Source of the DNA: Micromonospora sp. NBRC 110009
Lineage (GTDB): Bacteria > Actinomycetota > Actinomycetes > Mycobacteriales > Micromonosporaceae
Assembly (NCBI RefSeq): GCF_030518795.1
Contig: NZ_CP130427.1
Span: 3,782,001-3,846,000, forward strand
Length of the DNA stretch: 64,000 bases
Direction of reading: 5' to 3'
Shown here: piece by piece, positions 23,441 through 35,066 of the stretch
How the letters are laid out: each line of letters starts with the position of its first letter
Numbering within the stretch: position 1 is the first letter of the stretch
The notes under the pieces: generated by a model
What the model saw: the letters and a program-made list of their open reading frames with translations, nothing else
Databases searched by the model: none
Told to the model about the DNA's origin: nothing
Made by a program: the position numbers and the translations under genes

Positions 23441-25147
23441 TCAGTGGGTATCGGTGACGGCCGTTCGGGACGGTTGGGCGGGGATGGGGTGGGTCGGCAT
23501 CGCCGGCCAGGGGATGTCCGGGGAAGGGTGGAAGGTGATGCCGGCGGTGGTCCAGCGCGGGCCGTGGCCGGCCAGCCGGTCCCGGAAGGCGTCCCAGTCG
23601 TGCGTCGCGCGAGGTGACCAGCCCAGCTCGGCGACGGCGGGCAGGCGCGGGAAGAGCATGAACTCCACCTCGGCCAGCGTGGTGACCGACTCGGTCCAGA
23701 GCGGCGCCTCCACCCCCAGCACGGCGTCGGCCGGGACGCCGGTCAGGTGGCTGCCCGGGTCCCAGTCGTAGGCCCGGTGGACGTCGATGAGGCCGGCCCA
23801 GTCGTGCCCGATCGGGGTGTCCGGGGCGTACTTCATGTCCAGGTAGACCCGGTTGCCGGGGGAGAGGATCAGCCGGGCGCCGCCGCGTACCGCGGCGGCG
23901 GTCTCCGGGTCGTCGCCGTTGGTGCCCCACCACTGGAGCACCCGCCCGTCGACGTGCCCGGCCGGGGCGAGCTGGTGCCAGCCGACCACGGTCTTCCCGG
24001 TGGCCGCCACGATCCGCTGCGCCCGCTCCACGAAGCCGGTGTACGCCGCGCCCTTGACCTTGAACGCCTCGTCGCCGCCCAGGTGCAGCCACGGCCCGGG
24101 GGTCAGTGCGGCCACCTCGCCGACCACGTCGGCGACGAAGTCGTACGTCCGCTCGTCGGCCGGGTCGACGTAGCTGAAGCCGACGTCGGTGCCGGTGTAC
24201 GGCGGCGGGGCGATCTTGCCGGGGGCCAGCTCGGGGTAGGCGACCAGCGCCGCGTTGGTGTGACCGGGCAGGTCGATCTCCGGCACCACGGTGACGTGCC
24301 GGCGGTCGGCGTACGCGACGATGCGCCGGTAGTCGGCCTTGGTGTAGCAGCCGCCGGGGCCGCCACCGACCTCCGTGGCGCCGCCCACCTCGGCGAGCCG
24401 GGGCCAGGAGTCCACGGCGATCCGCCAGCCCTGGTCGTCGGTGAGGTGCAGGTGCAGGTGGTTGAGCTTGTACCGGGCCAGGTGGTCGACCACCCGCAGC
24501 ACCTCGTCGACGGTGAAGAAGTGCCGGGCCACGTCGAGCATCGCGCCCCGGTAGGGGAAGCGTGGCCGGTCGAGGATGCTGCCGCCCGGCATCACCCAGC
24601 GCTCGGCGACCGGGGTGGCGCTCTCGATCGGCGCCGGCAGCAACTGCCGCAGGGTCTGCGCGCCGTGGAAGAGCCCGGCCGGGGTGGCCGCGCTGATCCG
24701 GACCTCGTCCCGGGTCACGTCGAGGCGGTAGCCCTCGTCGCCCAGCGCCTCGACCGGCTCCGCGCCGGCCGGGCGGGCGGACGCCGCCGCGCCGGACAGG
24801 GTGAGCAGGAGTGAACCGTCGTCCCCGGCGTCGGTGACCGGGAGCGGGTAGCCGGTGGCGGGGCGCAGCCAGTCGGCGAGCTGCTCGGCGACGTCCCGGG
24901 CGGGCGGGCTGACCAGGATCACCGCGTCCTCGGGCAGTAGGAAGTCGGCCGCCGGCTCGGGCGTGACCCGTTCGGGGGCGGGGACCACGTCGGCCAGCCG
25001 GACCGGCGCGGGCGGGGCGAGCAGGTCGCCGGCCGCCCGGGCGGCGGTGCGGGCGAGTTCGGCGGCGGCCGGCTGCCGGGTGGGCAGGTCGGCCGGGTCG
25101 AGCGGCTCGGGTCCGCTCTCGGCGGGGGCGGCGGGGATGGTCGACAC
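23441..25147 (-). CDS. beta-N-acetylhexosaminidase, GH20
   Basis: A 568-residue glycoside hydrolase removing terminal GlcNAc/GalNAc, for example from chitin or peptidoglycan fragments. An N-terminal GH20b domain (about 50-170) is followed by the catalytic TIM barrel: GAMLDVARHFFTVDEVLRVV, HLHLTDDQGWRIAVDSWP, VVPEIDLPGHTNAALVAYPE, and the catalytic Asp-Glu pair in WLHLGGDEAFKVKG. VVGWHQLAPAGH and a C-terminal Trp motif (APLWTESV) complete the active site. No signal peptide is visible, so it is probably cytoplasmic. The GTG at 25147 with CCGGAG upstream is preferred over a longer in-frame start. It is divergent from ppdK. Confidence 0.93.
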   Translation of the reverse strand: MSTIPAAPAESGPEPLDPADLPTRQPAAAELARTAARAAGDLLAPPAPVRLADVVPAPERVTPEPAADFLLPEDAVILVSPPARDVAEQLADWLRPATGYPLPVTDAGDDGSLLLTLSGAAASARPAGAEPVEALGDEGYRLDVTRDEVRISAATPAGLFHGAQTLRQLLPAPIESATPVAERWVMPGGSILDRPRFPYRGAMLDVARHFFTVDEVLRVVDHLARYKLNHLHLHLTDDQGWRIAVDSWPRLAEVGGATEVGGGPGGCYTKADYRRIVAYADRRHVTVVPEIDLPGHTNAALVAYPELAPGKIAPPPYTGTDVGFSYVDPADERTYDFVADVVGEVAALTPGPWLHLGGDEAFKVKGAAYTGFVERAQRIVAATGKTVVGWHQLAPAGHVDGRVLQWWGTNGDDPETAAAVRGGARLILSPGNRVYLDMKYAPDTPIGHDWAGLIDVHRAYDWDPGSHLTGVPADAVLGVEAPLWTESVTTLAEVEFMLFPRLPAVAELGWSPRATHDWDAFRDRLAGHGPRWTTAGITFHPSPDIPWPAMPTHPIPAQPSRTAVTDTH

Positions 25148-25460
25148 GGCGACGGCTCCGGAGGGTGTATTTGCGCGCGATATGGCAAAGGTCAGGTTCA
25201 GCAGAAGCAGTCTCCCAAGAGTACGAGGGGAATCGGAATTGCGTGATCCTGCGCGTGGAAGCGTTCCCAAAAACCGGTACGGACGCGGATAGTGGTGACG
25301 GTTGTGCCGATTGTCACCGAACGGTCCCAGCCCACTCGATGTTCGCTTAACCTTCGCCCACCGATCGCTGACGGCACCGGGATTACCGGTGGTTGGTCTC
25401 GGGGTATGTCCGAACTGAACCTTCGTTAAGTGTCAATCCCGGCGCGCGTGGGAGGCTCTG
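25148..25460. other. 313-bp divergent promoter region, hexosaminidase / ppdK
   Basis: No gene is seen. It is less GC-rich than its surroundings. It holds GGTGAC..GTCACC (25294-25318), a dyad with a 13-nt spacer, and AACCTTCG repeated 69 bp apart (25349 and 25418), each copy next to a TTAA (CTTAACCTTCG and AACCTTCGTTAAG). These could be regulator sites for either gene. The ppdK Shine-Dalgarno GGGAGG lies at about 25450. Confidence 0.5.
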
Positions 25461-28169
<2,709 letters not shown>

Positions 28170-28178
28170 CCGTGATAC

Positions 28179-28221
28179 GAGCGGGGCCGCCGGCGCTTAC
28201 GTCGTCGACGGCCCCGCGCTC
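28179..28221 (+). terminator. hairpin terminator after ppdK
   Basis: GAGCGGGGCCG and CGGCCCCGCGCTC pair with a 2-nt bulge around a 19-nt loop, starting 10 bp after the ppdK stop. There is no U-tract. Confidence 0.7.
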
Positions 28222-28296
28222 GCCCGGTGCGCCGTCTTCGGTCGGCGGGCGTAACCTGGGCTCGCCGCGTTCGCGTTGATCAGGAAGGGTGGCCGC

Positions 28297-28647
28297 ATGA
28301 CCATCGTCTGGGAGAACCTGACCGTCGACGCCGAGGACCCGTCCCGGCTGGCCCACTGGTGGGCGGAGGCGCTCGGCTACCAGGTGGTCGCGGACAAGCC
28401 CGACGAGGTGGAGATCCGCCGTTCGCCCGACGAGCTGCCCGGCATCGTCTTCGTCCCGGTCAGCGCGCCCAAGGAGGGCAAGAACCGGCTGCACATCGAC
28501 CTGCGCCCGGACGACCAGGAGGCCGAGGTCGAGCGGTTGGTGGACATGGGGGCCCGGCACGTCGACATCGGCCAGGCCGACGCCGCGTGGACGGTGCTGT
28601 CCGACCCCGAGGGCAACGAGTTCTGCGTGCTGCGGCAGCGGGGATGA
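28297..28647 (+). CDS. VOC-superfamily (glyoxalase/bleomycin-resistance-like) protein
   Basis: A 116-residue protein with the two beta-alpha-beta-beta-beta modules of the vicinal oxygen chelate fold: WENLTVDAEDPSRLAHWWAE at the start, RLHIDLRPDDQEAEVERLV in the middle and TVLSDPEGNEFCVLRQ at the end. The His in LHIDL and Glu in GNEFCVL occupy metal-ligand positions. Substrate is unknown. The ATG at 28297 is 7-10 nt after AGGAAGGG; a further in-frame ATG 21 nt upstream is weaker. The dgt TTG start is 3 bp after its stop, so both genes are probably co-transcribed. Confidence 0.82.
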   Translation: MTIVWENLTVDAEDPSRLAHWWAEALGYQVVADKPDEVEIRRSPDELPGIVFVPVSAPKEGKNRLHIDLRPDDQEAEVERLVDMGARHVDIGQADAAWTVLSDPEGNEFCVLRQRG

Positions 28648-28650
28648 CGG

Positions 28651-29895
28651 TTGAGCGCGGGTCCCGGCGCTGACGACGCGGCGCGCCTCGCCGTCGAGGC
28701 GCCCAAGGACTCCGGGTACGGGCGGTCGCCGTACGAGCGGGACCGGGCGCGGGTGCTGCACTCGGCGGCGTTCCGCCGGCTCGCCGCGAAGACCCAGGTG
28801 CACACCGCGGGCACCAACGACTTCCTGCGCACCCGGCTGACCCACTCGCTGGAGGTGGCGCAGATCGCCCGGGAGATGGGCGCCCGGCTGGGCTGCGACC
28901 CGGACGTGGTGGACACCGCCGGGCTGGCCCACGATCTCGGTCACCCGCCCTTCGGGCACAACGGCGAGGACGCCCTGGACGGGCTCGCCGCCGCCTGCGG
29001 CGGCTTCGAGGGGAACGCGCAGACGCTGCGGGTGCTCACCCGGCTGGAGGCCAAGGTGCTCGACCCGTCCGGCCGCTCGGCCGGGCTCAACCTCACCCGG
29101 GCCTCGCTCGACGCGGTCGGCAAGTACCCGTGGGAACGCCGCCCCGGCCGGCGCAAGTTCGGGGTGTACGCCGACGACCGCCCGGTCTTCGACTGGGTGC
29201 GCGCCGGTGCCCCGCCCGGCGACCGGCGCTGCCTGGAGGCGCAGGTGATGGACTGGGCCGACGATGTGGCGTACTCGGTGCACGACGTGGAGGACGGCAT
29301 CCACGGCGGGTACGTCAGCCTGCGCCCGCTGCTGGCCGACGAGGACGAGCGGCGGGCGCTCTGCGCCGACGTGGCGGCCGCGTACTCCGGGGAGGCCCCG
29401 GAGGACCTCGGCGAGGTGCTGGCCGAGCTGCTCGCCGAGCCGGTGCTCGCCCCGCTCGCCGCGTACGACGGCAGCCACCGCGCCCTCGCGGCGTTGAAGA
29501 CCACCACCAGCGTGCTGACCGGCCGGTTCGTCGCCACCGTGGTGGCCGCCACCCAGGACCGCCACGGGCCGGGACCGCACCGCCGGTATGCCGCCGACCT
29601 GGTGGTGCCGCGCCGGATCCGGGCGCAGTGCGCGCTGCTCAAGGGCATCGCGCTGCGCTACGTGATGCGTCGGCCGGGCGCCGACACCCGGTACGCCCAG
29701 CAGCAGCAGATCCTCGCCGAGCTGGTCGCGGCCCTGCTTGACCGGGCGCCGGACGCGCTCGACCCGGTCTTCGCCCCGCTCTGGCGGGACGCCCCCGACG
29801 ACGCCGCGCGGCTGCGGGTGGCGATCGACCAGGTGGCCTCGCTCACCGACCCGGCCGCCCTGTCCTGGCACGCCCGCCTGGTCCCGACGCCCTGA
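28651..29895 (+). CDS. dgt: deoxyguanosinetriphosphate triphosphohydrolase
   Basis: A 414-residue HD-domain enzyme hydrolysing dNTPs to deoxynucleoside and triphosphate. Conserved segments are SPYERDRARVLHSAAFRRLA, KTQVHTAGTNDFLRTRLTHS with the first metal His, and GLAHDLGHPPFGHNGEDALD with the HD pair. MDWADDVAYSVHDVEDG carries the last Asp. In actinobacteria this gene usually lies upstream of dnaG; here dnaG is 5 kb downstream on the same strand, with an acyltransferase and an ABC exporter between. The start is a TTG at 28651, 3 bp after the VOC stop; no better start is visible nearby. Confidence 0.95.
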   Translation: MSAGPGADDAARLAVEAPKDSGYGRSPYERDRARVLHSAAFRRLAAKTQVHTAGTNDFLRTRLTHSLEVAQIAREMGARLGCDPDVVDTAGLAHDLGHPPFGHNGEDALDGLAAACGGFEGNAQTLRVLTRLEAKVLDPSGRSAGLNLTRASLDAVGKYPWERRPGRRKFGVYADDRPVFDWVRAGAPPGDRRCLEAQVMDWADDVAYSVHDVEDGIHGGYVSLRPLLADEDERRALCADVAAAYSGEAPEDLGEVLAELLAEPVLAPLAAYDGSHRALAALKTTTSVLTGRFVATVVAATQDRHGPGPHRRYAADLVVPRRIRAQCALLKGIALRYVMRRPGADTRYAQQQQILAELVAALLDRAPDALDPVFAPLWRDAPDDAARLRVAIDQVASLTDPAALSWHARLVPTP

Positions 29896-29917
29896 CCGGT
29901 TGGGGGAACGGCGGCGA

Positions 29918-29933
29918 CTTAGGCTAGCCTAAG
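29918..29933. promoter_or_regulatory. iron box (DmdR/IdeR-type)
   Basis: CTTAGGCTAGCCTAAG is a perfect 16-bp palindrome close to the actinobacterial iron-box consensus TTAGGTTAGGCTAACCTAA. It contains a TAGCCT -10 box (29925-29930) ending 7 nt before the ATG, so bound Fe-repressor would block the promoter directly. Confidence 0.9.
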
Positions 29934-29937
29934 TGAC

Positions 29938-30774
29938 ATGACGCAGCGCCCGAAGAAGCTCACCGCCGCCACGGTCGTCCGGACCGAGCGGCCCACCCCG
30001 CATCTGATCCGGCTGGTGCTGGGCGGGGCGGAGCTGGCCGGCCTGCCGGTGGGCGCGTACACCGACCACTACGTCAAGTTCGTCTTCCCGCCCGCCGGGT
30101 TGACCTACCCGCACCCGACGGACCTGGCCACCATCAGGCGGGAGTTCCCGGCCGAGCAGTGGCCGCGGCTGCGGGCGTACACGGTGCGCCGCTGGGACGC
30201 GACGGCCGGCGAGCTGACCATCGACGTGGTGCACCACGGCGACGAGGGCCTCGCCGGCCCGTGGGCGGCCGCGCTGCGCCCCGGCGACCCGGTGCTCTTC
30301 ACCGGCCCCGGCGGGGCGTACGCGCCGGACCCGGCGGCCGACTGGCACCTGCTGGTCGGGGACGAGAGCGCGCTGCCGGCGATCGCCGCCGCCCTGGAGC
30401 GGCTGCCGTTCGGCGCGCAGGCGTTGGTCTTCGTCGAGGTCGACGGTCCGGCCGACGAGCTGCCGCTGGTCAGCCCCGGCGCGGTGGAGCTGCGCTGGCT
30501 GCACCGGGCCGGCCGCCCGGTGGGCGAGGCGCTGGTCGAGGCGGTCCGGGCGCTGGACTTCCCGGCCGGTGCGGTGCACGCCTTCGTCCACGGCGAGGCC
30601 ACCTTCGTCAAGGAGCTGCGCCGGCTGCTGCGGGTCGAGCGGGGGGTGCCGCGCGCGGCGCTCTCCATCTCCGGCTACTGGCGCCGGGGCCTGGACGACG
30701 AGGGCTGGCGCGCCACCAAGCCCGCCTGGAACGCCCAGGTCGAGGCCGAGGAATCGGCCACCCTCCCGGCCTGA
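29938..30774 (+). CDS. siderophore-interacting protein (ferric-siderophore reductase)
   Basis: A 278-residue flavoprotein of the FAD_binding_9/SIP family (ViuB-like) that reduces ferric siderophores in the cytoplasm to free iron. The FAD domain has DHYVKFVFPPAGL and RAYTVRRWDATAGELTIDVV, followed by HHGDEGLAGPWAAAL. The NAD-binding part has LLVGDESALPAIAAALERLP. The C-terminal signature SISGYWRRGLDDEGWRATK is intact. The ATG lies 4 bp after a perfect iron box that overlaps the promoter, so it should be expressed only when iron is scarce. It is monocistronic and convergent with the acyltransferase gene. Confidence 0.95.
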   Translation: MTQRPKKLTAATVVRTERPTPHLIRLVLGGAELAGLPVGAYTDHYVKFVFPPAGLTYPHPTDLATIRREFPAEQWPRLRAYTVRRWDATAGELTIDVVHHGDEGLAGPWAAALRPGDPVLFTGPGGAYAPDPAADWHLLVGDESALPAIAAALERLPFGAQALVFVEVDGPADELPLVSPGAVELRWLHRAGRPVGEALVEAVRALDFPAGAVHAFVHGEATFVKELRRLLRVERGVPRAALSISGYWRRGLDDEGWRATKPAWNAQVEAEESATLPA

Positions 30775-30779
30775 GGCGC

Positions 30780-32780
30780 TCAGCCGCCGCGCAGCGCCAG
30801 CCGGTAGAGCTGGGGGAGCAGCCACGGGGCGATCCACTGCTGCACCCCCTCGGGGGTGAAGTGCAGGCCGTCGCTCCGGACCCGTACCCCGCCGGCGTAC
30901 CAGGTGAACCGCCCATCCGGGCAGGCCCGCCGGTTCAGGTCGAGCACGGTGGCCGCGTGCCGGTCCGCCGCCGCGCGCACGAGCCGGTTCCACGCATCCA
31001 CCCGCCCGGCGTCGTCCTCCGGCCAGAGCCCGCCGTCCGGGCGCTCCGCCCGGCGCGTGTAGGGCGCGGTCAGCAGCGTGACATGCGCGCCGCTGGCGGC
31101 CGCGACGTCGATGGCCCGGTCGAGTTCACCGGTCAGGTACCGGTCGAACGCGGGATCGCCGACGTGCTGCCAGCGTCCGTCGAGCTTGCGGTCGATCAGC
31201 TCCCAGCGGTCCAGCAGGATCACCGCCACGTCCGGGTCGTCGGCGCGCACCCCCCGCCGCCAGCGATCGTCCCAGTGCTCGCAGCCGGGGTAGTTGGGGT
31301 GCGGCTCGCCGAGGTAGCGCAGCTCGGGCAGGCGGGCGATGCCACAGCCCTGCACCGCTCGCACGCTGACCGTCAGCTCCCGCTGCTGTGGCAGGTAGGT
31401 GCCGAGCGACCAGGAGACCGAGTCGCCGAGGAAGGCGATCCTCGGCGGTCCGGGCCGGCGCCCGGGCCGGTGTATCGGGGGCGCCGCGGCGGCGGAGCCG
31501 GGCGACGCGCTGGCCGCGGGCGTCGGGGCGCCCAGGGCGATCGGCGCCCGGGGCGGCGTGGCCGGCGGGACGGTGCCGAGCACGGCGACGGCGGCCACCC
31601 CGCTGACCGCCGCCCCGGCCAGCGCCGGCGCCGCGCGCGGCAGCCGCCCGGCCCGCCGGATCGGCCGCTCCACCAGCAGGTACGACCCGGTGGCGGCGGC
31701 CAGGGTGACCAGGCACCGGGCGGCGAGCAGGAGCCCTCCGGTCAGCCCGGTCCGCTCCGCGGTCAGCCACTGGAACAGCGGCCAGTGCCAGAGGTAGACG
31801 CCGTACGAGATCCGGCCCAACCAGACCAGCGGGGCCAGGGCGAGCAGCCGGGCGGTCGAGGAGGCGGGGCTGACCGTGGCGTGGGCGATGACGGCCGCGA
31901 CCGCCAGGGCGGCGACCGTGAGGCCACCCCGGTAGAGCCAGCCGTCCCCGCCCTCGGCGGTGGTCCAGAGCCAGGCCGTACCGGCGGCGCCGACCAGCGC
32001 GAGCGCGCCGAGCACGGGGTGCCGCACCCGGCGGCCGGTGCCTGCCGAGGCGTCGTCGGCCCCGGGCCGCGCGGCCGACGACCGGCGGGCCAGGAGCACG
32101 GCGAGCGCCGCCCCGACCAGCAGGGCCACCGCGCGGGTGTCGGTGCCGTAGTAGACCCGGTCCCCGGCGTCCGGGGCGAACATCGCCGCCGCGCCGAGCG
32201 CCGAGGCGGCCGCGCCGGCCAGGACGACCAGCAGCACCGCGGCGAGCCGGCGGCGCACCGGCCGGGACCGCAGCGCCGCCGCGCCGAGCAGCGCCGTCAG
32301 CAGCAGCGGCCAGAGCAGGTAGAACTGCTCCTCGATGCCGAGCGACCAGCTGTGCTGCAACGGCGAGGGGCTGCCGGTGGCGGCGAAGTAGTCCCCGCCC
32401 CGGTGCGCCATCCGCCAGTTGGCGACGTAGCCCAGCGCCGCGAGGGCGTCCCAGCGCAGCGCGCCCAGCTCGGTCGATGGCATCAGCCGCCGGCCGACCA
32501 GCAGCACCGCGAGCAGGACCAGCAGCAGCGCCGGGAGGAGCCGGCGGATGCGGCGGGCCCAGAACGCGAGCAGGTCGATCCGTCCGGTGTCCTGGTGCTC
32601 GGCGAGCAGCAGCGAGGTGATCAGGTAGCCGGAGAGGACGAAGAAGGCGTCCACGCCGAGGAAGCCGCCGGGCAGGGCCGCCACCCCGCCGTGGAACGCC
32701 AGGACCGCGGTCACCGCGAGGGCGCGGACACCGTCCAGCGCCGGCTGGTACGGGATGCTCGCCCTGCGCGTACCGGACAT
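30780..32780 (-). CDS. OafA/YrhL-type acyltransferase with SGNH domain
   Basis: A 666-residue inner-membrane O-acyltransferase. The N-terminal acyltransferase-3 domain has about ten helices, with ALDGVRALAVTAVLAFHGG (catalytic His) and GGFLGVDAFFVLSGYLITSL. QHSWSLGIEEQFYLLWPLL and SYGVYLWHWPLFQWLT are also typical. After a Pro/Ala/Ser linker near residue 440, a periplasmic SGNH domain starts FLGDSVSWSLGTYLP and ends with the Asp-His pair in SDGLHFTPEGVQQW. Such two-domain proteins acylate cell-surface glycans or exported metabolites. It starts at the ATG at 32780 and stops 6 bp from the convergent siderophore-interacting gene. Confidence 0.93.
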   Translation of the reverse strand: MSGTRRASIPYQPALDGVRALAVTAVLAFHGGVAALPGGFLGVDAFFVLSGYLITSLLLAEHQDTGRIDLLAFWARRIRRLLPALLLVLLAVLLVGRRLMPSTELGALRWDALAALGYVANWRMAHRGGDYFAATGSPSPLQHSWSLGIEEQFYLLWPLLLTALLGAAALRSRPVRRRLAAVLLVVLAGAAASALGAAAMFAPDAGDRVYYGTDTRAVALLVGAALAVLLARRSSAARPGADDASAGTGRRVRHPVLGALALVGAAGTAWLWTTAEGGDGWLYRGGLTVAALAVAAVIAHATVSPASSTARLLALAPLVWLGRISYGVYLWHWPLFQWLTAERTGLTGGLLLAARCLVTLAAATGSYLLVERPIRRAGRLPRAAPALAGAAVSGVAAVAVLGTVPPATPPRAPIALGAPTPAASASPGSAAAAPPIHRPGRRPGPPRIAFLGDSVSWSLGTYLPQQRELTVSVRAVQGCGIARLPELRYLGEPHPNYPGCEHWDDRWRRGVRADDPDVAVILLDRWELIDRKLDGRWQHVGDPAFDRYLTGELDRAIDVAAASGAHVTLLTAPYTRRAERPDGGLWPEDDAGRVDAWNRLVRAAADRHAATVLDLNRRACPDGRFTWYAGGVRVRSDGLHFTPEGVQQWIAPWLLPQLYRLALRGG

Positions 32781-32855
32781 GGTCGTCTGTCCCCATCGGT
32801 GACCGGCTTACACCCCGCCTGTCGGGTCCTCGACCGAGAGCGGGTGTGCCGCAAG

Positions 32856-32876
32856 ATGTAGTAGAGGTGCTACATT
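32856..32876 (+). promoter_or_regulatory. operator-like dyad overlapping the ABC-exporter promoter
   Basis: ATGTAG (32856-32861) and CTACAT (32870-32875) form a perfect 6-bp dyad with an 8-nt spacer. Its right arm is part of a TACATT -10 box (32871-32876) that ends 7 nt before the ATG at 32884. A repressor here would block transcription of the whole operon. Confidence 0.6.
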
Positions 32877-32883
32877 TCGCGGT

Positions 32884-33858
32884 ATGACTGCGGTCGAAGT
32901 ACCGGGAGTCGCCGAGACTCCGCACCCACCCGACGAGAACCTGGCCCTCGACGTTCGCGACCTGCGCATGCGGTACGGCACGACGGACGTGCTGCACGGG
33001 GTCGACTTCACCGCCCGGCGCGGCGAGGTGCTCGCCCTGCTTGGACCCAACGGCGCCGGCAAGACCACCACCATCGAGATCCTGGAGGGCTTCCGGCTGC
33101 GCTCGGCCGGGGACGTCCGGGTCCTCGGCGTCGACCCCGGCCGGGGCGACGAGCGCTGGCGCGCCCGGCTGGGCGTGGTGCTCCAGTCGTGGCGGGACCA
33201 CGGCAAGTGGCGGGTCCGGGACCTGCTCGTCCACCTGGGCGCCTTCTACCTGCCCTACGCCACCGACCGGATCCCCCGCCCGTGGCCGGTCGACGAGCTG
33301 CTGGACGCCGTCGGCCTGACCCCGCACGCGGGCAAGCGGGTGCACCAGCTCTCCGGCGGCCAGCGCCGCCGGCTCGACGTGGCGGTGGGCATCGTCGGCC
33401 GCCCCGAGCTGCTCTTCCTGGACGAGCCGACGGTCGGCTTCGACCCGGCGGCGCGGCGCGAGTTCCACGAGCTGGTGCACCGCCTCGCCGACCTGGACGA
33501 GACCACCATCCTGCTCACCACGCACGACCTGGACGAGGCGGAGAAGCTGGCCGACCGGATCCTCATCCTGGCCGGCGGCCGGATCATCGCCGACGGCTCG
33601 CCGGACGAGCTGGCCCGTCGGGTCGCCGGGGACGCGGAGATCCGCTGGACCCGCGCCGGCGAACGCTTCGTGCACTCCGCGACCGACGCCACCGGCTTCG
33701 TCCGGGACCTGCTCCGGCAGTACGGCGACGAGGTGCAGGAGCTGGAGGTCCGCCGGGCCAGCCTGGAGGACGCGTACATGGCACTGGTCTACGAGCAGGA
33801 GTCCGGGGTCCGGGCCGGCGGGGCCGCCCGGGTGTGGCAGCAGGGGAGCGACCGATGA
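32884..33858 (+). CDS. ABC transporter ATP-binding protein (drug/lipid exporter type)
   Basis: A 324-residue ATPase of the CcmA/DrrA group. Walker A is LLGPNGAGKTTTIEILEGF near residue 52. The signature is HQLSGGQRRRLDVAVGIVG, Walker B LLFLDEPTVGFD, and the H-loop LLTTHDLDEAEKLAD. The last 90 residues resemble the DUF4162 regulatory tail found in exporters. The transcript is probably leaderless. The stop overlaps the permease start (ATGA). With the permease and an XRE regulator it forms a three-gene operon; the exported molecule is unknown. Confidence 0.93.
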   Translation: MTAVEVPGVAETPHPPDENLALDVRDLRMRYGTTDVLHGVDFTARRGEVLALLGPNGAGKTTTIEILEGFRLRSAGDVRVLGVDPGRGDERWRARLGVVLQSWRDHGKWRVRDLLVHLGAFYLPYATDRIPRPWPVDELLDAVGLTPHAGKRVHQLSGGQRRRLDVAVGIVGRPELLFLDEPTVGFDPAARREFHELVHRLADLDETTILLTTHDLDEAEKLADRILILAGGRIIADGSPDELARRVAGDAEIRWTRAGERFVHSATDATGFVRDLLRQYGDEVQELEVRRASLEDAYMALVYEQESGVRAGGAARVWQQGSDR

Positions 33859-34706
33859 ACCCGACCACGGCGGCCGTCCGCGCCGGCCTGCAGCGCGGCC
33901 TGATCGAGCTGCGCAACACCTTCACCAACGGCCAGGACCTGTGGAACTACTTCTTCCCGACCGCCGTCCTGCTGGTGACCACGTTCTTCATGCGCGGGTC
34001 CACCGTGCCCGGCACCACCTTCTCGCTCGGCGCCCGTACGCTGCCCAGCGCGCTCGGCATGGGGCTGGCCTTCGGCGGCCTGATGGTGCTCGCCTCGCAG
34101 CTGGTCGTCGAGCGGGAGGACGGCACCCTGCTGCGCGTCAAGGCCACCCCGAACGGCATGCTCGGCTACCTGATCGGCAAGATCGTCCTGCTCTCCACGG
34201 TGGCGCTGCTGAGCATGTTCCTCCAGCTGCTCCCCGCGGTCTTCTTCCTGGACGGGCTCGAGCTGTCCCGCCCGGGCGCCTGGCTCACCCTGCTCGCGGT
34301 GGCGCTGCTCGGCCTGGTCGCCACCCTGCCCATCGGCGCGGTGCTCGGCTCCCTGATCGAGAACCCGCGCAACCTCGGCCTGGTCATGCTGCCGACGATG
34401 GGGCTCATCGCGCTCTCCGGCATCTTCTACCCGATCAACGGCTACCCCGGCTGGTTGCAGGCGATCGCCCAGGTCTTCCCGATCTACTGGCTGGGCCTGG
34501 GCATGCGTTCGGCCCTGCTGCCCGGCGACCTGGCCGCGGTCGAGCTCGGCGGGTCGTGGCGGCACGTGGAGACCGTCGGGGTGCTCGGCGCCTGGGCGGT
34601 GCTCGGGCTCGTCCTGGCCCCGGTCGTGCTGCGCCGGATGGCCCGCCGGGAGTCCGGTTCCCGGATGGCCGCCCGCCGGGAACGCGCCATCCAGCGGGTC
34701 GGATGA
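33855..34706 (+). CDS. ABC-2-type transporter permease
   Basis: A 283-residue membrane protein with about six transmembrane helices. It opens with a helical amphipathic segment and WNYFFPTAVLLVTTFFMRGS. A cytoplasmic loop REDGTLLRVKATPNGM and the ABC-2 signature region LVMLPTMGLIALSGIFYPIN (near residue 185), followed by the typical VFPIYWLGLGMRSALL, are present. It pairs with the preceding ATPase, whose stop it overlaps. Two ATPases and two permeases assemble such exporters. The C-terminus is strongly basic. Confidence 0.9.
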   Translation: MNPTTAAVRAGLQRGLIELRNTFTNGQDLWNYFFPTAVLLVTTFFMRGSTVPGTTFSLGARTLPSALGMGLAFGGLMVLASQLVVEREDGTLLRVKATPNGMLGYLIGKIVLLSTVALLSMFLQLLPAVFFLDGLELSRPGAWLTLLAVALLGLVATLPIGAVLGSLIENPRNLGLVMLPTMGLIALSGIFYPINGYPGWLQAIAQVFPIYWLGLGMRSALLPGDLAAVELGGSWRHVETVGVLGAWAVLGLVLAPVVLRRMARRESGSRMAARRERAIQRVG

Positions 34707-34715
34707 GCGGCGCCG

Positions 34716-34964
34716 ATGAGTGAGACCGTGCACAACCGGATCGCGGTGCTGCGGGCCGAGCGGAGCATCTCCCGGCGACAGCTCGCCGACGCGCTGGGCG
34801 TGCACTACCAGACGGTCGGCTACCTGGAACGGGGCGAGTTCCGGCCCAGCCTGCACCTGGCGCTGCGGATCGCCGCCTACTTCGAGGTGCCGGTCGAGGT
34901 GGTCTTCTCCATCGAGCCGTTCCCGCGGATCGGCGACGCCACGGGAGCCGGCCGCTCGGCCTGA
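34716..34964 (+). CDS. XRE-family helix-turn-helix regulator
   Basis: An 82-residue DNA-binding protein made almost entirely of the Cro/CI helix-turn-helix: NRIAVLRAERSISRRQLADA, then LGVHYQTVGYLERGEFRPS, then LALRIAAYFEVPVEVVFSIE. It lacks any sensing domain and matches the small YgzD/PlsR-like regulators placed at the end of ABC-exporter operons. It starts 9 bp after the permease stop. It is the obvious candidate to bind the dyad at 32856-32875 and control its own operon; that is inferred from position only. Confidence 0.88.
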   Translation: MSETVHNRIAVLRAERSISRRQLADALGVHYQTVGYLERGEFRPSLHLALRIAAYFEVPVEVVFSIEPFPRIGDATGAGRSA

Positions 34965-35066
34965 CCGGTCGGACGGGGCACGGGCGGTGTCCGCCACACG
35001 CCCGTGCCCCCGACCGCCGGATCGTCGGTCCGGCAGGGCAGGATGTACGCCGAGGAGGTGGCGGAG

